Assembly: GCA_028564705.1 (NCBI GenBank)
Contig: JAPXFQ010002747.1
Span: 310,001 to 374,000 of the forward strand
DNA from: Apricaphanius iberus
Lineage: Eukaryota; Chordata; Actinopteri; Cyprinodontiformes; Aphaniidae
Length of the DNA stretch: 64,000 nt
Direction of reading: 5' to 3'
Positions 36,101-47,125 of this stretch are shown one piece after another (the first letter of the stretch is position 1; the number at the start of each line of letters is the position of its first letter). The notes under the pieces are model-generated. The model made no database searches. It was not told where the DNA came from and saw only the letters and a program-made list of their open reading frames with translations. The position numbers and the translations under genes are program-made.

Positions 36101-37300
36101 TCATGACAGTAACCATCACCTATTAAACCTAACATTGCTTTCTGAACCAGACTGAAAATATGTTTATACCTGCTGTGAAGTTGACATATTTAACATGGGA
36201 GTCAACGGGAACTTGCTCCTTGAAGACAGCCCTGATGAGGAGGAAACTTCAATTTTGTTTCTTCCACATCAGCATCACATTTTTCTGGTGGAGTTTGCAT
36301 CTCGGTCTGCAAGGAGCTCAGCTGCAATCTCTCTCTGACGTTACTACCCCAGTGCAATCCTTACCTGCTTCTCTGCTGCAGTCCTCCAAGTGACAACCCT
36401 GGTTCCAGATCCGTATTTGCACATTTCCCAAATAATAAAAAAAAAAAATCTATTCTCAAAGTCAAAGTAACTATTTTATTTATCTCCCTTGGGAGAAATT
36501 TGTCATGGACAAAGGGGATCTACGTTGAAATGGATAGATGCAACGCCATTATCCATCAACACAAGACCTCTCCATCACCTAAGCAAAAATAACGGACAGA
36601 GTGGTCCCAGTTTTCTAACTGTCTCCGTCAAAGGAGTCTGAATGGCTATGACTGGTCAGCTCAACAACAGCCAGAGATCATTTTATCAGAACAGGGTTCT
36701 ACAATTGATGTTATCAGTAGTCAATGCAGCAATTGGGCACAACATGTTTTATATTGAAAGGACAGTTTAATTGATATGGTCCTTTGGTAATGTTGAACGC
36801 AAGGAGATGTAAAGAACAACTAAACAGACCAATGCATTTGTTTACTTGCATTTTTAGAGTATTCTATGAGATGCAATTCTAGTAAAAAGCTTTACAGATC
36901 AATTGAAACTTACTTTCTGTCATCTATTACTCCTATAGGGAGGAATGTGTTCACAAGTTAAAGAAAATAAACTCTAGTTAACCAGAAACTACACTGCAAT
37001 TTTAGGCAGATCCTTCATAAACAAATCAGCACCTCTTGCTGTCCTGGTGGGAAATTGCTTTGCAACACTGACACACTAATGGAGAACTATAAACGGAAAA
37101 CATCTCCATTAATACATCTGCTTCTGGGTGCAAACTTGTTGACAGAGAAATATAAACAAGGATTTGCACGACACAAGGCCATTTGGACATTTACCCATAG
37201 AATCAAAAACCAATAAACCATATATAAATGAATAAAAACAATTTTAAAAAGATAATTTAGTACATAAATAAATAACTCAGCAAAACCTGTCCTTTTCTTT
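33150..37300. other. Long intergenic stretch, mostly unassigned
   Basis: The first 500 bases retain receptor 3' flank sequence shared with 43940-44400 (for example TTTTTCAAGGTCGC and AAAACTGCAATGC). The rest is AT-rich. A segment at 36455-36540 (TTATTTATCTCCCTTGGGAGAAATTTGTC) resembles a dispersed fish LINE/SINE end. No gene was recognised. Confidence 0.45.
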
Positions 37301-37312
37301 ATGTGTATAATG

Positions 37313-37485
37313 GTACAGAAAATAAGTATTTGATCAATAACAAAATTTCACTTCAGTACTTCGTAATGTAACCTTGGTTGGCAATGACAGCGACTGTGGG
37401 TCTTCATCAGGTTTCCACACACTCTAGCTGGTATTTTGGCCCATTTTTCGATGCAGATCTTCTCTAGAGCTTTTTTTTCTAACCT
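37313..37485 (+). mobile_element. Tc1-like transposon end fragment
   Basis: AAATAAGTATTTGATCAA followed by TAATGTAACCTTGGTTGGCA and GGTATTTTGGCCCAT is the well-known left end of fish Tc1-like elements. It is truncated at about 37485. Confidence 0.6.
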
Positions 37486-37499
37486 GCTCTGTCTGGCAG

Positions 37500-38540
37500 T
37501 GTGGTTGTGAAATATCTTTATTAAAGTTTGCTGTGGGTTTAATTTATTGAAATTATGAACACAGAGATTAAAAAACAAGAGAAAAGAAAGAAAGAAGATG
37601 AGGCAAACCCCTGACGTGGCCGCAGGTTTCCTTGCATTTTTAATAAGTTTCTTCCTGTACGTTTACCTGCCCCCTGTGATTTTATTGTAAATGATTTTAA
37701 CAGTAGGCTTCAATCTGCTCTTGACCTGCTGGCTCCACTTAAAGTTGTAAACACTCATTCAAAACGTACAACACCATGGAGAAACGAACACCTTAAAAAG
37801 TTAAAGAGGAGCTGCAGGATTGCAGAAAGGAAATTGAGGAAATCAAAATCACAATAAATCATCAGATATACATAGAACATCTCAAATCATAGAACAACAC
37901 TGTAATAAATTACAGAAATGCATACTTCCCAGAATTATATCAGAACATAGAAATAATAACAATTGTTATATCATTATTAATACAGTTGTAATGATTTCTT
38001 ATTTGGGAAGGGTAAAGTTTGTGGGGTCATTTTAATCTGTAAAGCACTTTGAGAAGCTATGTAGTTTGAAGAACGCGTTATAAATAAAGTTTAATTGATT
38101 GATTGATTGATTGATTGAACAAACAACCAATAAAACGGAGCAATGTAAACAAAACAAAACAAATAATATGAACTAAGAACTACACATCCACAACAAACAA
38201 AAATGGGTATATGAATACAACAACCTCACTAAAAAGTTCTTGGAACCAATTATCTGTTGATGATAACCTCAGCCCAAGAATGTATATGTAAACATAGATG
38301 TGTGTGAGCATGCTGGTGCATATAAAGTTACCCCATATGAGTGTTTGATAGCTGGTGTGAGGATCCATCAAGCCGTCCTACAGGAATCGACGCAGACATG
38401 AAGGACGGGGACACGAACGCCCAGGGGGCCCCAGAGCCTGGGAGTCACAAGCAGACTAGCCTAGGGTTGTCCGCACCCCCAAAGGGAGGAACAGAGAGAA
38501 GCCACTGGGGAAAAAACTGTTCTGCTCATTTACAACCTTA
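37500..38540. repeat. Dispersed repeat, copy B, split by a LINE
   Basis: Copy of the repeat at 362-1150. Its left part (37500-37600) and right part (38120-38540) are separated by a 5'-truncated LINE at 37600-38118. Shared blocks on the right include AAAAATGGGTA, CTCAGCCCAAGAATG, GTGTGTGAGCATGC and AATCGACG. Confidence 0.55.
37600..38118 (+). mobile_element. LINE insertion with (TTGA)n tail
   Basis: Plus-strand frames read like the endonuclease-to-RT linker of an L2-type LINE (PWRNEHLKKLKR then RKLRKSK), followed directly by a 3' end (GTAAAGCACTTTGAGAAGC, then TTATAAATAAAG) and a TTGATTGATTGATTGA tail. The RT body is absent, so this copy has an internal deletion as well as 5' truncation. Confidence 0.65.
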
Positions 38541-38597
38541 AATGTTAATGCAAAAGGGGAATGCTTATACTGGTTATGCTTACATACAGTATGTACT

Positions 38598-38820
38598 ATT
38601 CACAACGTGGCTCAGGAGTTGGGAATTTGTCTTGTAATCAGGGTTTTGGCGATTTAAGCCCCAGTTCCGACTGTTCGTTGTGTCCTTGGGTAAGACACTG
38701 CACCCATTACCTAATGGTGGTGATCAGACTGCCAGTGTCCGACAACCTCTCTGCATTGCATTGCCTTGTACTTGTGATATGTGCAATGACAATAAAGTAG
38801 AATTCTATTCTATTCTGTAG
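38598..38820 (+). mobile_element. SINE-like repeat with (TTCTA)n tail
   Basis: GTGGCTCAGGAGTTGGGAAT starts the unit (A-box-like), a B-box-like stretch follows at about 38640-38665 (degenerate), then CCTTGGGTAAGACACT and a tail of ATTCTATTCTATTCT. This arrangement is typical of tRNA-derived SINEs mobilised by LINEs in fish. Confidence 0.5.
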
Positions 38821-38869
38821 CTTCGCCCCAAGTTCAATAAACATTATTCAAAGCACAGAACATGAGAGG

Positions 38870-39085
38870 GATCTTTTAGAATGGAGGATGGTGCTCAAAC
38901 AGTTTTTGAGGAGTTTGAGGGCCTGTCTTACCCATAATCCTCCCTGCTGTCTTAAGTAAAGTGAAAATCTGAGATTGCACATTTGATTTAACAGTTAAAT
39001 TACCAAGCCAGCAGTTGATGCCATACCTTAGATTTGACTCTGTTCTCATTCTGTAAAAAAGAGCGACAACTGACTCAATCATTCA
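38870..39085 (-). mobile_element. LINE reverse-transcriptase C-terminal fragment
   Basis: The minus-strand frame (39082-38876) reads ESVVALFYRMRTESNLRYG then WLGNLTVKS, then LLKTAGRIMGK, the conserved C-terminal region of many fish LINE polyproteins. Only this piece is present. Confidence 0.6.
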
Positions 39086-39490
39086 TTGTTCACCCCTGTA
39101 TCGTGGATGAATTTCTGGTTCTCCCTAGTGTTGCATTACACATGTAACTGTTATTCTTGAAAACCTTAAGTTTTTATTTAAGTTGTTCATGTGTGAATTG
39201 TATGATTTAATTGGTTGTACCTTTTAATTGCTTTGCATTACAGTACACTGGTGTGTCTCTTGGCCAGGTTTAATTTCGAAAATTTTATCTCAAAAGACAT
39301 CCTGGTAAAATTTTAAAAGGGCTATATCATGCAATATCAAGTTTTTTGAATTTTCAACCATCTGGTAACACAATTTTCTCACAAAAACCCCCACCAGAGT
39401 GGTTTTTGGCCTAATTCATGCATCTCTGTGTAATCCTCCTGAATTCTGCTCTTTCAAGTGAGGTGGGAGCCCTATCATGTGTTTGACTTA

Positions 39491-40096
39491 GGGCGCTTTC
39501 ACATGGTACGGGAGTCCGTACTCGGGTACGGTATTTGGTCAAAATCCACTTATTTCGTAAAATGTGAACACAGACTGTACCGTGCCAGGATACGGCCAGA
39601 GAGACCTGCCTTGGAGGTAGTATCCGAGTCCAGGTACGAGCGGGCACGGATCATGTGAAAGCAAGCCGTACTCTGGCCGTACTCAAGACAATAGACGCGC
39701 TCCATGCGGAAATGACGACACCGCCGGCCGAAATTACAGAATCACCTCGCGACCATACAAATACCAAAACAACGCGATTCAAGCATCCCACAGCAACACA
39801 GCAGGTTACAAAACGGCGGGTTTACTACAACACTCACCCTGTAGATGGCTTCAGGTAGCAGCTGACCAGTAGACCAGTTTGTTTACATTCTAGCCTGTCG
39901 CTCGTTTTATGACGTCGGTACTTCTCACTCCCTTGTTTGTTGGAGAACTACAGACTTATTTGTATACCGCCACCTGCTGTTTATTTGTAGTAAAACACTG
40001 GATTCAAATACGGGCAGAGATCCGTGACATGTGAACAGAAAAAATTAGCATTTTCTCTGGCCGTTTTCTGGTACGGCCACACATGTGAAAACGGCC
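39491..40096. mobile_element. 606-bp MITE, PIF/Harbinger-like
   Basis: Left end GGGCGCTTTCACATG and right end CATGTGAAAACGGCC are inverted (13 of 15 match), and each is flanked by TTA (39488-39490 and 40097-40099). A TTA/TAA duplication with a G-rich terminus is the signature of PIF/Harbinger. The inside is GC-rich relative to its surroundings, with repeated GTACGG and GTACTC words. It encodes no transposase. Confidence 0.75.
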
Positions 40097-40114
40097 TTAG
40101 TCTACCAACAGTGC

Positions 40115-40590
40115 CTGTTAGGGGCCACAAATGGAATGTTTAAAAGGCAACTTGCTAGAGAAAGAGTAACTAAATGTTAGTTGAGGTGCAACATTTTTTA
40201 CATAAATTCTAATGGAAGAGACAATCTCTATTAGCCTAAATTGGTCTGTTGTTAAAGTTGCTTTCTTAATACTAGACATGTTCTCACCCATTCTTCTTTT
40301 CTATTTCTATTTACAAAACAAACAAGTTATCTACATGTTTCATTTTAATCAACATTTTGTATTTATTTCAGTTTCCCTTTCAGAACTAGAAACTCATCTT
40401 GAATCAATACCAATGATGACAAGAAACATCTGTCAGCAGGTGGTGTGTTGCATTTGTATCTGCAAAACCAAATCTGCAAAGAAATAGGCAGGGCTAAAAA
40501 GAGGGAGTTATTCAGAGTGAGTGTTACTTCACTTCCATTTATGATTGGCACCTCAGAGGAGAAAGGCCGTACTGCTTTCTGGAAGACAAA
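40115..40590 (+). promoter_or_regulatory. Duplicated upstream region of the receptor relic
   Basis: Aligns with 42420-42945 before receptor copy 4 over most of its length (GCAACTTGCTA, AACTAAATGTTAGTT, GACAATCTCTATTAGCCTA, TTCTCACCCATTCTTC, GCAGGGCTAAAAAGAGGGAG). Copy 4 has an extra segment at about 42605-42690. Confidence 0.7.
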
Positions 40591-40927
40591 ATGAATAACA
40601 ACATGTGTCCAAAACTAAAAGACAAATTATTTGAACATACAATACTGCCTTCTCTTTGCATCTTGTCATTGATTGTTGGACTGGTAGCTAATGGATGGGG
40701 ACTGGACTCTTTATGGCATAATTGGAAGAAACTGGGGAATATCAAAACGATTGACAAAGACTTGAAACAAAGAAGTTTAAAGCTGTTGGTTATTTTGATT
40801 GTTCTCTTCTCTGTTTTTTTATGCACCCTATCATATCTTCAAGAATCTCAACCTGTATTCCAGAGTTCTAAAAAAATAAAAAATATGCCCCTCCTGGGAT
40901 TCTGGAGTCTTCAAAGCTCTTCAAACA
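40591..40927 (+). pseudogene. P2Y1-like GPCR relic lacking TM2-TM5
   Basis: Begins exactly like copies 3 and 4 (MNN..CPKLKDKLFEHTILPS) through TM1 to LGNI, then jumps to the cytoplasmic end of TM5/TM6 (KTIDKDLKQRSLKLL). Relative to copy 4, about 473 bases (43101-43573) are gone, and the junction has a TCAA microhomology. The frame survives the deletion but is lost in TM6, where an extra T occurs in a T-run at about 40815. The sequence ends in a perfect fold-back at 40878-40968. It cannot make a receptor. Confidence 0.9.
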
Positions 40928-40968
40928 AGCTTTGAAGACTCCAGAATCCCAGGAGGGGCATATTTTTT
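40878..40968. repeat. Perfect 41-bp fold-back within the receptor relic
   Basis: Arms 40878-40918 and 40928-40968 are exact reverse complements, separated by nine bases. The left arm is receptor loop-3 sequence in its normal orientation; the right arm is the same sequence inverted, after which all receptor homology stops. Confidence 0.95.
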
Positions 40969-40969
40969 G

Positions 40970-42415
40970 ATTTTTGGTTCGCGCGCGTGAAAATAGCATA
41001 TTTCGAAGCGCAGTCAGTTCGCTTTGGACACGGTTCAAGGTGCGAATGTGCAAGCGACCAGCTGGGGGCGTGTCAGGCTTTTTGGTTGCATCTATCGTGT
41101 ACGGTGTGTAAGCACCATTATGAAATAAGGGTACCACGGTAGACCAGAAAGGTTTGGCCCATAGCCTTAGCAGCTCACATCTAAAAATGTCACACAAATA
41201 GCAGCCGGAAATAGCGAATTGTATCAACAATTTGGACTGCTGTAGGTATGGAAAGCTGGATGTGCAACAATTCAATCACTCAAAATATATACGCAATTTT
41301 AAACTAATTAATAACAGGTTACATGTGAATTAATCACAATTAATTACAATCAATCAACACTACTAACTTTAACTTAAAAAATTAAAATGTTCAGTGTAAA
41401 AGGATATCTCCAGATGCCGCTGTTCTTCTGTTTATTGAAATACAGGAGAGATCAATGGTTACAACGCTACAATCACATTCAGACATGGCCCTTTTGACCT
41501 ACTTATCCATTAGCCAGTTGCTAAGGCAAACTAACTGGTTAACATTTTTTGTATCTAAAGCGGACCTTATCATCCTTTATATGGGACTATCCTACAAAAG
41601 AGTGTTTTCAGTTAAAGGCTTCCACAGTTTTGCTGCAACACAGACTGCTACTATCGAGGTACTGATTAAGGGTGAGATCACTCTGTTCCCCCTGGGAGCA
41701 CCTGCCAGAGCTAAACTTAAGGTCATTCAGAGTATAAGAAAATAAGTCAGAGAAAAGACAGTTATATTATATTCCTCCCGCAGTAAAGGTACTGTAGTCA
41801 TGCACACCAAGACTGTAAAATAGGAAGAGCCATTGAGGTAGAATGTATCTGTTTTTATCTTGTATGAGGTTTTGATGCGTGCAATACATCAAGCTACAGT
41901 GACTGTTTCTATCTGATTAGGCAAGCCCATTTCTTCATGTTGCCGGGTTCTACTTTACAGATGTACCCTTCAATAACTGGTGCACAGCTCTGTAAAATGC
42001 TTTCAGAAACCAGAAAAGGGGAATTACATCTAACAGTTTTCTGGACTAACCATGCATTTTACAATAACCCTGCATTTTAGAAGTGGGTCTAATATTAGAC
42101 TTCCTGCCTTGCTGTTGGGGGAGCAGCCTCTCTTGATCTCTTGATTTCTCACCCTGTTTCCTTCATTTATTTTCTCAGCCCTCTATTTGTATTTTCTTAC
42201 CTACCTTATACACCCACCCTCTTAAATTACTTTATTACATTTGGAAGGACTGTGGTATCACAAAAATTTTGCTCAAGGAAGATTTGATGTGCCAAAGTTG
42301 ATGTGGAAGTAAACAAAGGATACGGACATAACATGAAATGAGCAACTTTATCACACCATCAAGCTTGTTTCACAGTTATAAAGTGCTTTAAAAAGGATCT
42401 TTGTTTTCTCCTCAG
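40970..42415. other. Unassigned sequence between relic and copy 4
   Basis: Starts at the inverted arm with GCGCGCG-containing DNA. A phrase at about 41480-41550 (CCCTTTTGACC...AGGCAAACTAACTGGTTAACATTTTT) recurs at 47465-47500. The open frame at 41455-41745 has no recognised domain. Confidence 0.4.
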
Positions 42416-42419
42416 TTGT

Positions 42420-42945
42420 GGCCACAAACAGCATGTTTGAGAGGCAACTTGCTACAGAAAGTGTAACTAAATGTTAGTTCAGGTGAAATGTTTTTTTACA
42501 CAAATTCTAATGGTAGAGACAATCTCTATTAGCCTACATTGGTCTGTTGTTAAAGTTGCTTGCTTAATAATACACATGTTCTCACCCATTCTTCTTTTCT
42601 ATTTCTTACATCTACAATGATGAATCACAATTTGCTTGTTAAATTCTTTAGAAGGCTTTTTTGTTTTACAAAAGAAACTTATCTTCATGTTTCATTTTAA
42701 TCAGAATTTTGTATTTATTTCAATTCCCTTTCAGAACTAGAAACTCATCTTGAATCAATACCAATGACGACAAGAAACATCTGACAGCAGGTGGTGTGTT
42801 GCATATGTATCTGCAAAACCAAATCTGCAAACAAATAGGCAGGGCTAAAAAGAGGGAGTTATTCAGAGTGAGTGTTAATTCACTTCCATTTGTGAGTGGC
42901 AACTAAGAGGAGAAAGGTTGAATTGACTGTTTGCTGGAAGACAAA
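42420..42945 (+). promoter_or_regulatory. Duplicated upstream region of receptor 4
   Basis: Paralogous to 40115-40590. It contains a GGCAACT-AAGAGGAGAAAGG segment just before the start codon that corresponds to the GAGGAGAA segment in front of all copies. No TATA box is obvious. Confidence 0.6.
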
Positions 42946-43935
42946 ATGAATAACACCACCTGTCCAAAACTAAAAGACAAATCATTTGAAGATACAATAC
43001 TGCCTTCTCTTTGCATTTTGGTATTTATTGTTGGACTGGTAGCTAACGGATGGGGACTGAACTCTTTACGGCGTAATTTGAAGAAACTGGGGAATATCAA
43101 TGTCTTTGTCCTAAATCTTGGACTCGCAGACATGTTGTATCTGCTCACGCTTCCCTTTCTGATAGTCTACTACCTTAAAGTAAATGTATGGATCTTTGGA
43201 GATGTATTCTGCAAGGTAACAAGATTCAGCTTCAATCTGAATTTATACGGCAGCATTGGATTCCTTACATGCATAAGCGTGTACAGGTACCTGTCCATCG
43301 TCCATCCAATGAGAGCGATGGGGAGATTAACTACGACTCGCTCTGTGGTCATCTCAGTCATTGTGTGGATTCTGGTGAGTGTTCAAAGTGTTCCAGACAT
43401 TTTTTACCCCAAGAATTTGTTTAAAGAAAAAAAATGCTTTGACTCCACCACAAATGAACATCTTAAGAGTTACCTGGATTACTCCATCATATCGACGTTC
43501 TTTGGATTCTGCATCCCTTTCCTTATCACAGTTGGGAGCTATGGACATGTGACCATTGTTGTCTGTCGCTCAAAAACGATTGACAAAGAGTTGAAACAAA
43601 GAAGTCTAAAGCTGTTGGTTATTTTGATTGTTCTCTTCTCTGTTTGTTATGCACCCTATCACATCTTCAAGAATCTCAGCCTGTATTCCAGAGTTCTGAT
43701 TAATCAGGATATTTGCCCCTCCTGGGATTCTGGAGTCTTCAAAGCTCGTCAAGCGAGTCGTTGTCTTGTGAGCCTGAATAGCGCTCTCAACCCGCTGGTC
43801 TACCTTCATGTATATGAGGATAAGGGTGCTCAGGTCAGGCAGCAGCTGCAGGGAGGTCAACAGATGTTAATTCGTTTGTTTAAGCCAAACTCCTGCTCTG
43901 CAACTGTACCACAGACTGACCAGGACAACATGTGA
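42946..43935 (+). CDS. P2Y purinoceptor 1-like GPCR, copy 4
   Basis: Intronless, 329 aa from the ATG at 42946. The frame stays open a few codons upstream, but the conserved GACAAAATGAATAA start context fixes the choice. Hallmarks: N-terminal Cys in NNTTCPKL, TM3 Cys in DVFCKV, loop-2 Cys in KKCFDSTTNE, loop-3 Cys in DICPSWDS; VYRYLSIVHP; HIFK in TM6; Q-A-S-R and NPLVY in TM7. The loop-2 segment is preceded by a lysine-rich stretch encoded by an A-run, the same run that is one base short in copy 3. An AATAAA follows at 44038. This copy and copy 3 are the closest pair in the array, so their duplication is the most recent. Membrane nucleotide receptor; ligand inferred from family only. Confidence 0.92.
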   Translation: MNNTTCPKLKDKSFEDTILPSLCILVFIVGLVANGWGLNSLRRNLKKLGNINVFVLNLGLADMLYLLTLPFLIVYYLKVNVWIFGDVFCKVTRFSFNLNLYGSIGFLTCISVYRYLSIVHPMRAMGRLTTTRSVVISVIVWILVSVQSVPDIFYPKNLFKEKKCFDSTTNEHLKSYLDYSIISTFFGFCIPFLITVGSYGHVTIVVCRSKTIDKELKQRSLKLLVILIVLFSVCYAPYHIFKNLSLYSRVLINQDICPSWDSGVFKARQASRCLVSLNSALNPLVYLHVYEDKGAQVRQQLQGGQQMLIRLFKPNSCSATVPQTDQDNM

Positions 43936-44037
43936 GATTTAAGCTTTCATTCAATGATTGCACAGTTTTTTAAATACATTTTTCGTGCTGCATATTCCTT
44001 TTCCACATGCAGTTGTTTTGCCGGTTGCAAAGCATGT

Positions 44038-44043
44038 AATAAA
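44038..44043 (+). terminator. Poly(A) signal of receptor 4
   Basis: AATAAA about 100 bases after the stop codon. Confidence 0.6.
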
Positions 44044-44560
44044 GTAATATGAAACTGGAACCGTTTCCCAGTTATTATATGATATTATTATAATAACTGA
44101 AAAGTCATAAGGATCACAGAATTCAAGAATTTTACAACCCTATACAATGTATAAACTCAAATTCCATCAGTCATTCCTGCACAAACTTTGGTTGATTTTA
44201 ATGTGTTCTAATCTGGATTATAGGGAAGTTTTTTTTTTCATACAGTTCTCTTTTGATGCTTATAAACACCCATACCAAACTTCCACAACCTCCTACTTTT
44301 GGGCTTTATACGATTAATTTAAATCAGTCTTTTTTTATCTTTTTCCAAGGTCGCTGATTAATCAACATAAAACTGCAATGCGTTTAGTGCTTTTTGATAA
44401 CAACGACTGGATTTTCGTATTTTTATTTATTTAGACATCTATTTAAAGAAAAGTAGCCCCATGAGATGCATCATCTCATTTTCATGATTTTCTATTACAG
44501 GTTCGCAGGGAGCAGCACCCGTTTCGGATGTGATCAGCCCATTAAATGGCCGTTGTTAGC

Positions 44561-44893
44561 GGTTATCACTCCCATTAAATGCAATCAGACTGTGCCCTCT
44601 CTACCTACTGAAACGTACTTTTCCATTTGTAGTTTAAAACCTCTCTTCAAATTAGGTTTAGGTTTAGGCATGTAAAAGAAAGTATATCTGTCGTTCTGCG
44701 ACCTTAAGGTTAGGACATAAAACATGTGGGTTTGGTTAAAATTGGTTAGATAACTCCAGTTACGATATGCTACTCCGACAAAGTATTTTTGACACGTGCA
44801 GACAGTTGGCTGTTATCAGCAATAAGAATGGTAGATAACCTACTATTAGGTAGAGAGGGCACAGTCTGACTGCATTTAATGTGAGTGATAACC
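44561..44893. mobile_element. 333-bp MITE with 47-bp inverted ends
   Basis: Arms 44561-44607 and 44847-44893 are inverted copies with 45 of 47 positions matching; each begins GGTTATCACTC. Outside the arms, TAGC on the left and CTCTA on the right may extend the terminus. The interior has no open frame. Superfamily undetermined. Confidence 0.8.
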
Positions 44894-45657
44894 TCTAGTA
44901 ATGGACATTCAATGAATTGACAACATCAGAATCGGCTAGAAGCAGAAGACAGTCTATTATGAAATAGAAAAAAGAAAACAACACAAAAACAAACACATAC
45001 ACACGCACATACAACCCACACTCACACTCAGACCAGCTCATATATTTAACCAAGTTCTCCATCGATCTCCAAAACATAATAGTATAATATTTCATTGAGG
45101 CAAACAAGGTACAATGTATATAACTGAATATTATATACACACATATAAAGTAGTCATTGCACAATATTAGTAATAGTTAAAAAACAAAACAAAAGCCAAA
45201 CAGATAAATGTATTTAAAATTATTCAACTAAAAAGCAGAAAATTTAACTGACAAATTCATTCATGTATAGTCATTCAGCTAAAAGAATTCAGGAATAAAT
45301 ACGATTGTAACAATTACTTATAGTCATTACAGTAAAAGTAGTAAAGTAAATTGATCTTGACATTTATTAATAATCTGTTAAAGACACACTTCATGACTTT
45401 CCGGATATATGCCGTGTTGCCCTCTCAAGGCTTGCAGTGTAACATCACTGTCATGAAATCAAATCACCATGGTATGCATCTGAAGTACAAGCTCACTAGC
45501 CAAAACATCAAATTAAAAGAGTGTCAGTTGATAAACTGTCAAACAGTTTCCCTGGCACTTATCATCATGCCCAAATAACCCTTTAACAAGCAGTTAATCC
45601 AGTACCAACAGGGCTAGTTCAGCTCCTGTAGTAAATCCTGTTGTATCTCCAACCCCT

Positions 45658-45998
45658 CCTTTCCACCAGACCCGTAAGCAGCACGTTACAGGAGCATAAC
45701 GTCATAGGATGCTGATAGCTACAGCTGTAGTCAGTAGAACCCTTTCCACTGGAGGAGTAAGCAGCACGAGTCTGCCCCGTCTCAGAATCACCATGTTGCG
45801 GCACTTTTCTAAATATACGCGGCAGTCCTATTTTCTATTCATTCCATTTTGCATAGGGGAAGACAGGAAATCAGATGGTTCGGCATCCACAAATTTTCAA
45901 AATAAAAGAAATGTGCTGCTTTTCGGTTGCTGAATACAGCAGAATACGCGAGCAAAACGTGGTGCTCCTGTAACATGCTGCTTATGCTTGGAAAGCCT
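45658..45998. mobile_element. About 340-bp inverted-repeat element
   Basis: GTAAGCAGCACGTTACAGGAGCA at 45674-45696 is inverted at 45963-45985 with 21 of 23 matching, and flanking CTTTCCA-like sequence extends the arms. GTAAGCAGCACG occurs a third time inside at about 45750. Probable MITE; the exact ends and duplication were not resolved. Confidence 0.55.
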
Positions 45999-46229
45999 GG
46001 CTAATGCCTCATTCAAAACGGCAGCGCGCACAAAACTGAAACCTTTTAACACTGGGATTTAGAGGGTAATCCTACTTTGACATAAACTGAGCAAGTTTGA
46101 CAAAAAAGATTTTTCACAGGAGTCAAGGGAAGTTTTTCTGACCCGTTGCATGTCCTGTCTTGCTGCTCTATGGGGAAGCAGAAATGCTCGGGGGAAGTGC
46201 CATGTTATCAAGGGGAACAACTTTCCATA

Positions 46230-46280
46230 CCCCTGATTCATACCAGGCACAGAACGGATGGACCCAGTATGAATCAGGGG
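46230..46280. repeat. Short perfect palindrome
   Basis: CCCCTGATTCATAC (46230-46243) is exactly inverted at 46267-46280 with a 23-base spacer. Confidence 0.85.
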
Positions 46281-46989
46281 TTAACAAGCCTAGCTCCAGC
46301 AGATCTTGCAGCCCAGTTTCTTTTCCTCACTTCCTCTGATAGTGTCTGCTTTTGTTTCCAGTGGTTTTGCCATAGATCAAGTCTCAAAATTTGTTTGTTT
46401 GTTTAAATCATTAGGTAACTTATTGCTTAAAGTGAAACTCACTCAATATTTCCTGGAATGCGACAGCATCCCCTACGGTTCCCTGCTGCGCGGTCTGCTC
46501 GGTGCGCGCCTTGCAGGTGCTGCATTGTTCTCTCTGCCCAGTGTGTCAGTGAGCGAGCTATATCCATCTTCTTTATTAGTTGACTTAAAGAATTTTGTAA
46601 GCTTAGGTATTTTCTTTCTATACTTCTTTGTCTCGAAGCTCCTTCTCATGAAGCGCTTTCTGTTTCTGAGCACCGCTCTCAAAGTTCTTCCCTGACATTT
46701 TTCCACATTTCTTTACATCTACACTAAAAAAAAAGGAAATTGGCAGGTCTTTGAATTTACAAAAACAAATCTAGTAAATGCTACAAAATATATACATGTT
46801 TCTCTTATTTCCATGATTTAATTAAGTACAATTTAAGCAATTATCAACAATACTGAATTTACACAATTTTCTTGCGTTGGTTGAAAGTGAAGGAATTGTG
46901 TTACAGAAATGATTATAATCATGTTTAGTTAACACCGGAAACAAAGTAATAAGTCTTATTTGATCAAATGCATTCTATGTAATTGAGTA

Positions 46990-47125
46990 GCACAGAGGTT
47001 AATACAGGTTCAAAACAACAGAGTCTCTTTTCCTTCTCTGAGTTCGAGTCCCGTCCCCTGCTGTATCTTTTTGTGCCTCCAAGTACAATCCACTGTCATA
47101 TAAAGGTTATTGTGGCCACAAAACC
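46990..47125 (+). mobile_element. tRNA-like SINE fragment
   Basis: A GAGTTCGAGTCCCG box-B sequence at about 47040 follows a degenerate A-box region (GTAGCACAGAGGTTAATAC), and the unit ends TTATTGTGGCCACAAAACCTT, an ending also seen at about 1115-1140 and 61515. Confidence 0.45.
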
